Of a stretch of 64,000 bases of DNA, positions 16,616-25,884 are shown piece by piece. Numbering within the stretch: position 1 is the stretch's first letter; the number at the start of each line of letters is the position of its first letter. The translations under genes were made by a program, and so were the position numbers. The DNA is taken from positions 1 through 64,000 of the forward strand of contig JACPHN010000228.1 in the NCBI GenBank assembly GCA_016188575.1, in the 5' to 3' direction. This DNA is from Candidatus Schekmanbacteria bacterium. GTDB taxonomy: Bacteria; CSSED10-310; JACPHN01. The notes under the pieces were generated by a model. That model searched no databases, was not told where the DNA came from, and saw only the letters and a list, made by a program, of their open reading frames with translations.

Positions 16616-19600
16616 CTACCCGAGGCCGGGAAGTCGTGCCGCCGCCACTAGCTCGGACTCGAGCTGCGCAAGCTCCGCTTCGTCCCGCACGGGACCGCCC
16701 TGACGCTGCACGCCAAAGACGTCCACGACCCGATCCCCTTCGGTGAGAATGCGCGACCACACGATCGCCAGCCCTCGCGCCTCGAGCGTAGCTGACAGTC
16801 GCGCCAACAGTCCGATACGATCAGCCGCCTGCACCTCGAGCACGGTCGTGTTGGGATCCGAATCGCTATCGTGCTGGGCTCTCGCGTCGCCTTCCGCGCC
16901 GTCGCTCGGAAACTCGCGCTCGGTGGCGCGTGCTGGCGTCAACCTGCGCATCAGCTCCGGGTAGGGGAGCTCGAGCAGCTCGAGGTATTCCGACAGCAGC
17001 CGGTGGCCGAGACCTTGCGCGGCAGTTGCGCCGCCCACCCGCAAGGCAAACAGCACCATCGAGCGCTCCGCCGCGGCGGGGAGAATGAAGGCCGCTTCGA
17101 TCTGCGTTCCCTGCAGGCTCAGGGCCGCGGCCAGCGGCGCAAAAAACACGGGCGATGGCAGCACCAACGCCAGTGTCGGCAAGGCGGTCGAGCCGCTCCG
17201 GCAATAGTGGATGCGTCGAGTCGCCGTTTCAAAGGCGAGAACGCCCAGCCGCCGCGCCGCTTGTTCCAGCGACTGCCGTTCTTCCTGGTGCGCGCTGTCG
17301 CCGTTCTCCTGCGTCGCGATTTCGAGCAGGACCGCGTGTGCAGCCATATCCGTCGCATCAATCCAAACGGGGTAGGATCCTTGCGCCGTGAGGCGCTCGG
17401 CCATGCGGTGGGCCTGCGCGGCAGAAAAGCCGCAAGCCTGCAAGTCCGCGATCGCTGCCTCCACCAGCGCTCTCCCGTCGTCCCCCGCATGCGCCGGTGC
17501 CGCGTCGCCGGTCAGCTGGCGTCGTGCCCCGGAGTAGAGAATGTCGAGTGCCCTGCGCGTCAGCGGCGACAGCCCCGGCGGCCGCTGCGCCGTGCCGTCG
17601 GCGAGCGTCATGAGGTAGAGCGTATCGAGCATTGTCACGTTCCCCAGCTTCTGCACGACCTCACGCTGCACCGCTGGTGAGCGCACATCCTTGCGCAGCG
17701 CGAGATAGCGCAGCAACAGATGGTGGCGGACGAGCCACACGACGCGCTCGCTCGTCTCTCCCCCGAGCCCCAGCCGCCCGGCCACGCGGCGCGCGATCTC
17801 TGCTCCCGCCGCCGCATGTGACCGCTCGCTGCCGCGGCCCAGGTCATGCAACAGCAGCGCTGCGGAGAGCGCCACGGGATCGTGCCCCGCCAGCGCACCC
17901 GCGATCGCATCGTCGGCTCCATGCGTTGCTTGCAAGTGACGGAGCTCGGCGAATGCCAGCGTCGTATGTACGTCAGTGGGATAGGTGTAGTGTCGCCTCA
18001 GGATCAGCAACCCTCTGATCTTGCGCCACTCCGGAACCACTGCATCGATGATGCGCATGCGCCGCAGCGACTCCAGGAACCTCACACAGTCCGCCGTAAT
18101 CAGGCCGCGCGCAAGGCGCTCCGCGACCTCGTCCGCGACTCCGGCATCGCGGCTTGGAGGTTCTCGCATCGCGGCGAGCACGCACGGGTCGAAGGCCGGC
18201 CGCCCCGCGCCGCTGATGCGGCCGATTTCGTCAAGCAACCCCAGCAACCCCCGCTGCTCGTACTGTGGCAGCAGTTGGTCGCATGCCTCGGACCCGTCCG
18301 CATGCCGCTGGCCAAGCGCCCGGCAGCAAAGCGCCGTCTGCTCCTGGCGATCCAGAAGTTGCTGCACCAAGAGCTCCGCGGCTCGCGCTGATCCGAGCTT
18401 GGAGCGGATATTGAGCGCGGCCGCCAGGCTGGGCAGGCCGGCGCGCGGCAACGGTACCAGAGCCGACGGTGCGTTCGCCGCTTCCTGCAACTGATATACT
18501 CTTTCGCGCATGAGTCGGTGAAAGAACCGCCGATGCGCCGTGTCGCGAATGACCTCGAGGAGATTCGCATCCTTGCTATCCGCCGCGAGCGCAGCGATCG
18601 CATTCGCATCCGCGATATCTCGTAACCCTCCCGGCCCATACAACGGATTCAGATTCTCGAAATAGCCGGCGCTTTCGAAAAGCTCACCCTGCGCCGCGAG
18701 TCGGCGCGCCAGGCGCGGCACGATGGCGGGTGCCAACCGCTGCAAGGTCTCACGGATGCGCCCGAGTACCGCTTCCGTGTCCTCCGCGGCTCCAGTGATG
18801 ACACGCGCGCCGAACACGTCGAGCGGGCTATCCGCAACCGCTTTCTCCAACTCATCGAGCGCGATCGTGAGTTGCCTTACGGGCGGCCACACCGCGTTGA
18901 GGACCTCCGGAACCGACCAGCGCGAGCAGCGCCCAGGCTCCGAGCCGTCCGGGGTGACCCAGGCGATAAACGGAGCCGTGCTCGGCAGGAGCTCGCCACG
19001 ACCATACGCCTTGAGCCCGAGCGCGATCGGTTCGCGTTGCGAAGGATTCTCGCGCGCAGCGGCCTCCACCAGCGCCCGCACCAGGCCGTCGAACACCCCC
19101 GAGTATTCCCAGATCATCTCGGTGCCGGAGTGCCCCTGCGCGTGATGAAACCAGACGAGCACGTGGGCCTTGCGTAGCTCCCGATCCGTCGCCGCCCATC
19201 TTCCCTGCCGCGCTCGCGGTGACTCTCGCGCGGCGTTTCCTACACTGCCGGCGGCCGCGGGTTCGGAGTCCAACCTGGCGAGGTCGCGCGCCAGCGCCGC
19301 CGCAAAACCGCGCTGATAGTGCGAGAACGGCTTCGGCACCCGCAGCGCGGTGCCATCCGGAGCGTCGTCGCCGCGCCGCAGCCGGAATTCATCTTCCGCC
19401 TCGTGCCCCCGCGTCTGGACCCGTGCCTCCACCACCTCCAGATCGAGCTGGCTGAATCCACGAGAGACTTGATACAGCAATCCGACGCGGTTGGCCGCCC
19501 GCAAGGTGAGCACGAGCGAATCGTCGGCGGGATCCGTGCGCACTCCCAGGGCGTAGACGTGGGCCCACGGAACCCCGGACCGAGCATACTCGGCGCGCCG

Positions 19601-20917
19601 CGTCGGCGATTCCGCCGCTGCAGTAAGCATCGTCTCCACGTGGAGCCGGGTCTCCTCCGGAAGCTCCACCTCGCCCTTTTCTGTGGTTCCGTGGACCAGA
19701 AAGAGCGTTGCGTTGCCAGCCAGCGTGACAAAGGACCGCGCGGACAAGACGTTGATGCGCTCGTCCGCGAGAATCCCCGCGACGGTGGGGAACAGGTGGT
19801 CTGTGAACGGGACGAACAGATCGAGCTGAAAGCGGTCGCCATCGAATGGTCGACTTCTGACGACCGCCCGCTCGGGGTGTTCGGCAACCGCTCTCCAATA
19901 CGCCACGTCGGCCATAATATCGGAATCGGCCCGCGTCAGGAGGTACTCCGATCGCATCGAGGCGAACGCGCGATGAATCGCATCCGCCTCTCCGCGGTTC
20001 AAGCGAATGAGCTTCCCACGGCGCTGCGCGAGCCGCTGCTCCAGAGGCACCGGCCGGCCCACCGCGAGCCGCGTCCGCATCTCGTCGTAAATCCGCTCGA
20101 AATCGTGCGCTCTCTCCGCCAGTGCCGATCCGCGCTGGTCGACCGATCGCATGTCCAGCAACGTGAACGCGTAGAGATGGTTGAGGTCGGCGACGGTCGC
20201 CACCTGTCGCGCAATGTCATCCACATCGATGATGCCGGCGACCGCCTCTCCGAGCAGCGAGTGCTGGCGGATGAGCCGCAGGACGGTCGCCTTCGTTGCC
20301 GCGGAGAGGCCCCAGCGATCGAGAATGTGCGCGGCCTTGTCCGCGGATACTCCCGTATGCTCGTCTATGGAGCTCGTCTTGCCGAGGTCGTGAAAGAGCA
20401 GAGCCAGGTGGAAGTCGGCCTTGTTTATTCCCTCCAGGAGCGGTGCCACCGCCCCGGAATCACGGCGGAGGTGACGCACGAGCCAGATCGTGTGCTCGAG
20501 CGCTTCGTATTTGTGCTGGCCGACGCGGATTCCGCGAATCTCCGCCAGCTCGGGTACCAGCGACTCGAGGATTCCCGTGCGGAACAGCGCTTCGATGGCT
20601 TCCGCCGCGCCGGCAGCGTCGAGCATTCGGTAAAAAAATCTACCGGCTTCTCGCGAACCGCCCAGATTGTGAAGGAGATCGCCCCCGTACCGGCCCAGGT
20701 CGCGATGCGCAATCTTCAATGAGGGGGCGAGGCTGAGCTCGGGAGTTTCCGCGACGATTGCGAACGGTGCCAGGAGCAGCCGGGGATCGGCCAGGCATGC
20801 GGCGACGAGGCTGCGCGCATCGAGCCTGCAGCTTACCTGGCCCTCGGCAATGTCGTAGGTGGCCAGGGTCTGGGCGCGCATGTCGGGTGGTAAGGCCCTG
20901 CGGCTCCTGGTTCTCAT
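16616..20917 (-). CDS. Double GlnD-like protein: two HD and four ACT domains, degenerate nucleotidyltransferase
   Basis: 1433 residues against about 850-950 for GlnD. Unit 1 (1-525) is GlnD without its nucleotidyltransferase: helical part, HD domain (His142, HD 176-177 in LFHDLGK, Asp255), then ACT domains near 365-415 and 465-515. Unit 2 (585-1433) is laid out like whole GlnD: GLKAYGRGELLPSTAPF at 634-650 (the nucleotidyltransferase loop), GPGGLRDI at 761-768, HD domain (His984, HD 1024-1025 in LLHDLGRG, Asp1107), ACT domains near 1245-1295 and 1355-1405. The SDxD pair that binds Mg in GlnD is replaced by TAPF, so uridylylation is unlikely, while both HD sites look intact. It may therefore only remove nucleotides or sense a ligand through the ACT domains. 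ATG follows CGGAGGATGCAGC. No PII gene is in the window. Confidence 0.85.
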   Translation of the reverse strand: MRTRSRRALPPDMRAQTLATYDIAEGQVSCRLDARSLVAACLADPRLLLAPFAIVAETPELSLAPSLKIAHRDLGRYGGDLLHNLGGSREAGRFFYRMLDAAGAAEAIEALFRTGILESLVPELAEIRGIRVGQHKYEALEHTIWLVRHLRRDSGAVAPLLEGINKADFHLALLFHDLGKTSSIDEHTGVSADKAAHILDRWGLSAATKATVLRLIRQHSLLGEAVAGIIDVDDIARQVATVADLNHLYAFTLLDMRSVDQRGSALAERAHDFERIYDEMRTRLAVGRPVPLEQRLAQRRGKLIRLNRGEADAIHRAFASMRSEYLLTRADSDIMADVAYWRAVAEHPERAVVRSRPFDGDRFQLDLFVPFTDHLFPTVAGILADERINVLSARSFVTLAGNATLFLVHGTTEKGEVELPEETRLHVETMLTAAAESPTRRAEYARSGVPWAHVYALGVRTDPADDSLVLTLRAANRVGLLYQVSRGFSQLDLEVVEARVQTRGHEAEDEFRLRRGDDAPDGTALRVPKPFSHYQRGFAAALARDLARLDSEPAAAGSVGNAARESPRARQGRWAATDRELRKAHVLVWFHHAQGHSGTEMIWEYSGVFDGLVRALVEAAARENPSQREPIALGLKAYGRGELLPSTAPFIAWVTPDGSEPGRCSRWSVPEVLNAVWPPVRQLTIALDELEKAVADSPLDVFGARVITGAAEDTEAVLGRIRETLQRLAPAIVPRLARRLAAQGELFESAGYFENLNPLYGPGGLRDIADANAIAALAADSKDANLLEVIRDTAHRRFFHRLMRERVYQLQEAANAPSALVPLPRAGLPSLAAALNIRSKLGSARAAELLVQQLLDRQEQTALCCRALGQRHADGSEACDQLLPQYEQRGLLGLLDEIGRISGAGRPAFDPCVLAAMREPPSRDAGVADEVAERLARGLITADCVRFLESLRRMRIIDAVVPEWRKIRGLLILRRHYTYPTDVHTTLAFAELRHLQATHGADDAIAGALAGHDPVALSAALLLHDLGRGSERSHAAAGAEIARRVAGRLGLGGETSERVVWLVRHHLLLRYLALRKDVRSPAVQREVVQKLGNVTMLDTLYLMTLADGTAQRPPGLSPLTRRALDILYSGARRQLTGDAAPAHAGDDGRALVEAAIADLQACGFSAAQAHRMAERLTAQGSYPVWIDATDMAAHAVLLEIATQENGDSAHQEERQSLEQAARRLGVLAFETATRRIHYCRSGSTALPTLALVLPSPVFFAPLAAALSLQGTQIEAAFILPAAAERSMVLFALRVGGATAAQGLGHRLLSEYLELLELPYPELMRRLTPARATEREFPSDGAEGDARAQHDSDSDPNTTVLEVQAADRIGLLARLSATLEARGLAIVWSRILTEGDRVVDVFGVQRQGGPVRDEAELAQLESELVAAARLPGLG

Positions 20918-20979
20918 GCTGCATCCTCCGGGTCAAGACGACTGCGCGCTGAATCCACCGCCGGTTCGCCGTCGTCATG

Positions 20980-21061
20980 ATAGTGCCTCCCTCCGTCCCT
21001 CCCGCTGCGAGCGGGGGGAGGTGAGTTGATGGGTTATCGTGATGCGCTTTCCGCGCAGCTT
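20980..21061 (-). repeat. Dispersed CTCACCTCCCCC repeat, copy C
   Basis: On the minus strand it reads AAGCTGCGCGGAAAGCGCAT, then CAACTCACCTCCCCCCGC, a G-rich arm GCGGGAGGGACGGAGG and GGCACTAT. It shares its whole length with copy A. It lies upstream of the GlnD-like gene, between it and the acyl-CoA-binding protein gene. Confidence 0.75.
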
Positions 21062-21160
21062 GCAAGCGTCACCCGACGGCTCCACTGCCGCTGCCCTGCG
21101 CCAGCAGGGCACCGTCTCGCCGGCAAATCGGCGCTCCTTCCGTACCGCGACATGCGCCGG

Positions 21161-21421
21161 TTACCGCGTCTTCAGCCTCTCGACGACCGCGACGTACCGC
21201 TGCATCGCCGTGTCCTTGTTGGTCCCTTTGAGCCGCGACCAGGCATCATACTTGGCGCGGCCGACAGGATTGAGCAGGCTCGGACGACTGCCCGACGCGT
21301 CGCCCTCAGTCGCCTGCTTGTACAGCGCGTAGAGCTCGAGCAACGCGTCGTTGTCGGGCCGTGCCGGCAACTGCGTAACTTGCTTTGCGGCGAGATCGAA
21401 CTGCGATTTGAGATCGGACAT
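21161..21421 (-). CDS. Acyl-CoA-binding protein (ACBP)
   Basis: 86 residues, the classic ACBP size. The family binds long-chain acyl-CoA esters in the cytosol and serves as a carrier and buffer. The four-helix signature is strong: LLELYALYKQATEGD (residues about 28-42), SLLNPVGRAKYDAWSRLKG and a last helix AMQRYVAVVERLKTR, with the conserved Tyr, Lys and Trp. ACBP is nearly universal in eukaryotes and occurs patchily in bacteria. It is a single gene, with the repeat copy C beyond its 3' end and a divergent exported protein gene upstream. Confidence 0.93.
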   Translation of the reverse strand: MSDLKSQFDLAAKQVTQLPARPDNDALLELYALYKQATEGDASGSRPSLLNPVGRAKYDAWSRLKGTNKDTAMQRYVAVVERLKTR

Positions 21422-21708
21422 GGCGCATCCACTCGAAGGTAGAGATTGGCGGGGTACGGCACCGCTGGCCGCTCGCCCATCATTTTAGATAGCGGGTGCT
21501 TCAATGTCCATGTCCGCGCCCGCGGTTCGCCCCGCGACCGGCACTATGAAACTGGACGGCACGCTCGTGAACGGGAGTTCACACCAGAGAAAGACGACCA
21601 CATAGAGCTTGCAACCCGTTGCGCCGGCGGGGTGAGCGCGCGGCGCGCGGCCTTGCGGCGGCCTCGGCCTCAGGGACCGCACTGCGAAGCGATCTGCATC
21701 TCCAGGTA

Positions 21709-21726
21709 TTGGCATGAAACATGCAT
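21709..21726 (+). promoter_or_regulatory. Possible sigma54-type promoter before the beta-helix gene
   Basis: TTGGCATGAAACATGCAT has the GG and GC pairs of a -24/-12 promoter exactly 10 nt apart and differs from the TGGCAC..TTGCA consensus at two bases. Transcription would start near 21736, about 75 nt before the ATG at 21812. GCATG-AAA-CATGC is also a perfect inverted repeat, so an operator is an alternative reading. The rest of the gap 21422-21811 shows nothing else recognisable. Confidence 0.3.
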
Positions 21727-21811
21727 AGTCTGCCGGTAGGACGGCAGAAGCCGAGCTCAGCTCACCCCGAAAATTGCGTCGAAAACGGCCTTCAAACTCA
21801 CAGGAACCACC

Positions 21812-23191
21812 ATGCGATCACCTCTCGGGTCCGTTTCCGGATTGCGAACAGCGACGCTGATGGCTGCGGCTTCGCTGCTGCTCATCGTCGTAGTCTCGCC
21901 TGCTGCCGCCGCGGTATTCAAAGTCAATGACCTGCAAGACGGCATCGATGCCGCACCCGGAGACGGCTTCTGCAAGACCGCGGCGGGGCGGTGCACGTTG
22001 CGGGCGGCGATCGCCGAGGCGAATGCCTACGCCGACGTCGCGGGACCGGATCTTGTCTATTTGCCCGCCGGCACCCACACCGTGACCATCGCCGGCGCTA
22101 ATGAGGACGCCGGAGCCACGGGCGACCTCGATATTACGGACAGTCTCTCCCTGATCGGCTCCGGCAGCGACAAGACGACAGTGAGTGGCGGTGGCGATGC
22201 CGTCGGGGATCGCGTTCTCGATATCCACGGCCTGGTCAACGTGCGCCTGGAGGGTATGACCATTCGCAATGGTCGCTCGGGCGCGGCAAACGGCGGCGGC
22301 ATCCTCAGCAACGGCTCCCTGACCATCAGCCGATGCCGGATTGTCGGCAACCGCACGGATCAGGCGAACAGTCACTCCGGTGGCGGTGTGTTCAGCGCCG
22401 CCGGCGGGCTCGCCATTGTCGACAGCGAGATTCTCGACAATGCCGCCTACCTCGGCGGCGGCCTTTACGTTCAGGCGGATGCGGCCGTCATCGAGAACAC
22501 CGTGATCGAGGGGAACCGCGCGTCCCACCGCGGGGGTGGTGTCTATGTCTCGAGCACCGGACTGGACGTGAGGAATAGCCTCGTCAGCGCCAATGCGGCG
22601 GCTGACAACGGAGGAGGCATTTTTCAAAGCCTGTCCGCCGCGGCCTACATCAATTCGACAATCAGCGGCAACCTCGCCGGAGCCAGCGGTGGCGGGCTGT
22701 ACGTCCAGCTCGGAGGCCCCGTGCAGACTGCCAATATCACGATAACTGACAATGCTGCCGACAGCGATCGAAACGGCAGCGGTGACGGAGGCGGTGTCGC
22801 CATCCTCACGCCGGGCTGGATCTACATGAAGAATGCCGTTCTCGCTGGCAACGACGACCCCGGAAAGCAGGCGCCGGACTGCAGCGGCGCAATCTGGTCA
22901 CAACGCCACAACGTTTTCGGAAACATCGCCGGCTGTTCATTCAAGGGCGACACCGACGGCGATCAAACCGGTGTCGATGCCGAGCTCGACATTCTCGCCG
23001 ATAACGGCGGATCTACCCGTACGCACGCACTTCTCCCCGGGAGCCCCGCCATCGATGGCGGCAACGCCGGTGGGTGCGTAACTGCCGAGGCAGCTCCGAT
23101 CCTGACGGACCAGCGCGGCTTTGGGCGACCGGCCGACGGCGACGGCGATGGCCGGGCCGACTGCGACGCGGGAGCATTCGAGGCTCAATAG
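21812..23191 (+). CDS. Exported parallel beta-helix protein with CSLREA-type start
   Basis: 459 residues. A signal peptide (residues 10-35, ending SPAAAA) leads into FKVNDLQDGIDAAPGDG and a CTLRAAIAEAN block, the motif that opens CSLREA-domain surface proteins. Then come repeated right-handed beta-helix rungs rich in GGG and Asn ladders (NGGGILSNGSLTISRC, SGGGVFSAAGGLAIVDS, LGGGLYVQADAAVIENT, RGGGVYVSSTGL, NGGGIFQSLSAAAYINS). It ends with the SPAIDGGNAGGC and TDQRGFGRPADGDGDGRADC blocks usual in this group (choice-of-anchor Q type). Probably a surface or secreted adhesin-like protein; no catalytic residues are evident. The ATG follows AGGAACCACC. Confidence 0.85.
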   Translation: MRSPLGSVSGLRTATLMAAASLLLIVVVSPAAAAVFKVNDLQDGIDAAPGDGFCKTAAGRCTLRAAIAEANAYADVAGPDLVYLPAGTHTVTIAGANEDAGATGDLDITDSLSLIGSGSDKTTVSGGGDAVGDRVLDIHGLVNVRLEGMTIRNGRSGAANGGGILSNGSLTISRCRIVGNRTDQANSHSGGGVFSAAGGLAIVDSEILDNAAYLGGGLYVQADAAVIENTVIEGNRASHRGGGVYVSSTGLDVRNSLVSANAAADNGGGIFQSLSAAAYINSTISGNLAGASGGGLYVQLGGPVQTANITITDNAADSDRNGSGDGGGVAILTPGWIYMKNAVLAGNDDPGKQAPDCSGAIWSQRHNVFGNIAGCSFKGDTDGDQTGVDAELDILADNGGSTRTHALLPGSPAIDGGNAGGCVTAEAAPILTDQRGFGRPADGDGDGRADCDAGAFEAQ

Positions 23192-23196
23192 CTGCC

Positions 23197-23221
23197 GTGC
23201 GGCGCGAAACACGCGCCGCAC
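23197..23221. terminator. Strong hairpin between convergent genes
   Basis: GTGCGGCGCG-AAACA-CGCGCCGCAC is a perfect 10-bp stem with a 5-nt loop. It begins 6 nt after the beta-helix gene's stop and 34 nt beyond the end of the convergent DUF3160 gene. There is no T run, so it may help end transcription from both sides rather than act as a classic intrinsic terminator. Confidence 0.5.
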
Positions 23222-23254
23222 GCCGACCGCACCGGCACCGGTCACGCGCTGGCC

Positions 23255-25786
23255 TCAAGGCCTGACGCTCCCGGGATTGCTTCGCGGTGCCCGTCGCTGT
23301 CTTGGCGTCAGGACCCTGATCTTCTTTTCTGGATCGCTGCTCTCGGCCGCGCTAGGCGATTCGCGCAGCTCGCCGTCCGCCACGACGACATCGCTCATCC
23401 ACCCCGGCTCCACTACCTCGGCGCTGCGACCGACCCTCGTCGACCACTCCTCGTCCGTGATGCGTCGATAGTCAGATGTGGTCCCCTCGTAGTAAGACGG
23501 GATGAAACCGACGAATGCCACGGGCCCCCCCTGAGGCCTGCGTACGACGATCACCAGTTGGCGAGGAGCGCCATCTGCGACGTGAAGGATCCGGCCGGCG
23601 CTCCCACTCTCCTTTCCTCCGACTTGCGTGTGCACCGCGGCAATGATGGGGTCCTGCTCAAGAGCGTCCAGGGACCGGAAATACAGACTGCCGTACCACC
23701 CATCCACTGCCGTTACTAGCTCCTCGCAACCGATGTTCTCGCGCTTGACCGCCACGGCCTCGTTGATGAACCGCAGGTGCGCCGGAGAGATCCGCGCGCC
23801 GCGGAGCTCGGCTTCAGCGATCTCACCGAGTTGTCCGGCGACTCTCGCCACACCTTCATAGTACCCGCGGACGCGGCTCCCGAGAGCGTCTTCGTCGCCC
23901 TCCGCGGGCAGCAGGCGAGCGAGCGCGACGCCCCGCTCCGCATATGCCTTCATGGCGCGAAAGAACGACGGGTACGGATCCACGAACGCGTCCGGGAATT
24001 CGCAGGTAATGCCAAGGCCCCCGTACGACTCCTTGGTGTACAGCACCGTGTCGTGGCGAAGACCTGCCCAGGCGCTGAGCTGCGTGGACAGCAGGATCCG
24101 ATACCAGGATTCCGTGTTGAGCGGCGTCGGGAGCTTCACGCCGTCCGGCCCACCCATTCCCGAGTCCGCGGAAAGACCGGTGAGCATCCGCAGCCAGAGG
24201 TGATACATGTTGCCGCCCCACGTTGCGGCAGTCTCCTCGGCCGAGAGTGCACGCACGCGGTCGAGCACGGCCGGCAGCCACCGGTGCGTCTCCAGATCGC
24301 TCGCGAGCAGGCGTGCGGCGTAGTTGTTACCGAGGACCCCGAAGGCGACGTCCAGTGGGCTCGGTATCGGCCGATCGGTCAGGCCTGCGCCCTCGCCACC
24401 ATTGGCCCCATACGAGAGGGCGTGACTGTCGACGCCGTAGCGATTCCCGAGGAGCGCGAAGGATCGCGCCAGCGGCAGATGGGTGACTCCCGGGCCGGCG
24501 GCGAGCACGTGACCGGCGATGCGCTGCGCGCCGTACCCACCCTGCAGCACGAGGGCCAGCAGGCGGTCATCCGCAACCGCCAAGGCATCACCTGCGCCCT
24601 CCTGCTCGAGCATCTCGAGCATCTCGCTGAGCTCCTTGGGCCCCATGCTGTCGGCAGCACCTGCGACGGTCTCGAGGATCCGATCAATGCGGGACCAGAC
24701 CGCCATTTCGTCCGGACCCAGGAGATCGAGCACGGAGCGCGCCGCGGCGAGCGCGCTGCGGTTCACGCCGAGCTTGCCGTACAGGTTGCTTTCGACGATC
24801 CGCAGATCCAGACGGGACAACCAGGAAAATGCCCGAAAATACGCCCGGAGGCGCGCCGACTTCGTGTAGTGGCCGCGCGGTTGGAACTGCGAGAAGTCAA
24901 CGAGCTGACGCGACCCAAACACGGCCAGCTCTGCTGTGCCCGTTGCCTCGCAAATGCTCCCGAGAACGCCGGCAACTCGTGCGGCTTGTCCACCTGCAAC
25001 GGGCGCGACCCCGGCGCCGAGGGAGTCGCTGGTCGTGCGCGCTTTCTCCTCTCTCCTCGCCGCGCTGCCGTCCCCGAAAGGATCCTCCAGCGCACTTCGG
25101 CTGCCCTGGTCAGGACACGTATCGGGTTTCAGCAGCGCGGCGGCCACCGTGAGATACTCGTCAACTTCGGCTCGCGCCGCGTTGCTCTCCGCGGCAGCCG
25201 CTGCTCCGGACGCGAGCTTGCTCCGCATCCGCTTGACCAGGTTGGCGAGCATATCAACGAGATATTCTTCTTCGATTCCCTGGAGCACGTCGTCGAAGGA
25301 TCTGCGCATCGCATGCAGGAGCGACCCAGCCGTGATGTAGACAGGCAGGTCCGCCTTGTAGAGCTGTTCATAGAGGCCGGCGAAGGCTGGCATCTCGCTG
25401 CGGCTAACGACCGCGATATCTGTGCCCGCCAGCTTTGCCAGCGCCTCCGGCCCGAGCGCAAACGGTGACTTCTGGATCAGATCGAGGTAGGTCGCCGTGG
25501 CCGTGCCGCGCGGTGGTCGCGAAGCGCTGATGCCCACCGGGTAGCGCTTCGCGAGCTCGGCGCCGTCCCGCACAACCTGCTTGAGGAGGCGGTCCTGGAG
25601 CGCGGTGAGCTTTGCCTTGGCGGCATCGCTCAGGTGTCGGTCGGTAAGCGAGGCCACAACTGCTTCGGGGGGGCGGCCTCCCGTAGCGGCATCGCCGGCG
25701 GCGGTTGCCGTCGCCATGGCGAGTAGCCCAAGAAGGAAGCTCGCCGCGCTCATCGCTGGCCGGTACTTGTTCGTCTTGCGCGTCAT
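23255..25786 (-). CDS. Exported DUF3160 protein
   Basis: 843 residues from the ATG at 25786, chosen because GGAGGAGCGAAG directly precedes it; the open frame continues upstream to 26653 only as an overlap with the ligase-like gene. A signal peptide follows (MSAASFLLGLLAMATATAAG). The body matches my recollection of the DUF3160 family: large, mostly helical secreted bacterial proteins with LYKADLPVYITAGSLLHAMRRSFDDVL near residue 140, and a C-terminal region with GLRHDTVLYTKESYGG, LRFINEAVAVKRENIGCEEL and the ADGAPRQLVIVV block. Function is unknown. The family name is recalled, not searched. Confidence 0.75.
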   Translation of the reverse strand: MTRKTNKYRPAMSAASFLLGLLAMATATAAGDAATGGRPPEAVVASLTDRHLSDAAKAKLTALQDRLLKQVVRDGAELAKRYPVGISASRPPRGTATATYLDLIQKSPFALGPEALAKLAGTDIAVVSRSEMPAFAGLYEQLYKADLPVYITAGSLLHAMRRSFDDVLQGIEEEYLVDMLANLVKRMRSKLASGAAAAAESNAARAEVDEYLTVAAALLKPDTCPDQGSRSALEDPFGDGSAARREEKARTTSDSLGAGVAPVAGGQAARVAGVLGSICEATGTAELAVFGSRQLVDFSQFQPRGHYTKSARLRAYFRAFSWLSRLDLRIVESNLYGKLGVNRSALAAARSVLDLLGPDEMAVWSRIDRILETVAGAADSMGPKELSEMLEMLEQEGAGDALAVADDRLLALVLQGGYGAQRIAGHVLAAGPGVTHLPLARSFALLGNRYGVDSHALSYGANGGEGAGLTDRPIPSPLDVAFGVLGNNYAARLLASDLETHRWLPAVLDRVRALSAEETAATWGGNMYHLWLRMLTGLSADSGMGGPDGVKLPTPLNTESWYRILLSTQLSAWAGLRHDTVLYTKESYGGLGITCEFPDAFVDPYPSFFRAMKAYAERGVALARLLPAEGDEDALGSRVRGYYEGVARVAGQLGEIAEAELRGARISPAHLRFINEAVAVKRENIGCEELVTAVDGWYGSLYFRSLDALEQDPIIAAVHTQVGGKESGSAGRILHVADGAPRQLVIVVRRPQGGPVAFVGFIPSYYEGTTSDYRRITDEEWSTRVGRSAEVVEPGWMSDVVVADGELRESPSAAESSDPEKKIRVLTPRQRRAPRSNPGSVRP

Positions 25787-25884
25787 CTTCGCTCCTCCGT
25801 ATGTCGCCTTGGTAATTCGATCGGGGCGAGTCTTGCTTACGTCCGTACGCATGCGAGCCGCTACAAGCCTGCTCACTACCACGC

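Noticed and set aside
19319-20722. 467-residue open frame on the plus strand inside the GlnD-like gene
   Set aside because: Shadow frame: low-complexity, no family, opposite to a well-conserved HD/ACT protein.
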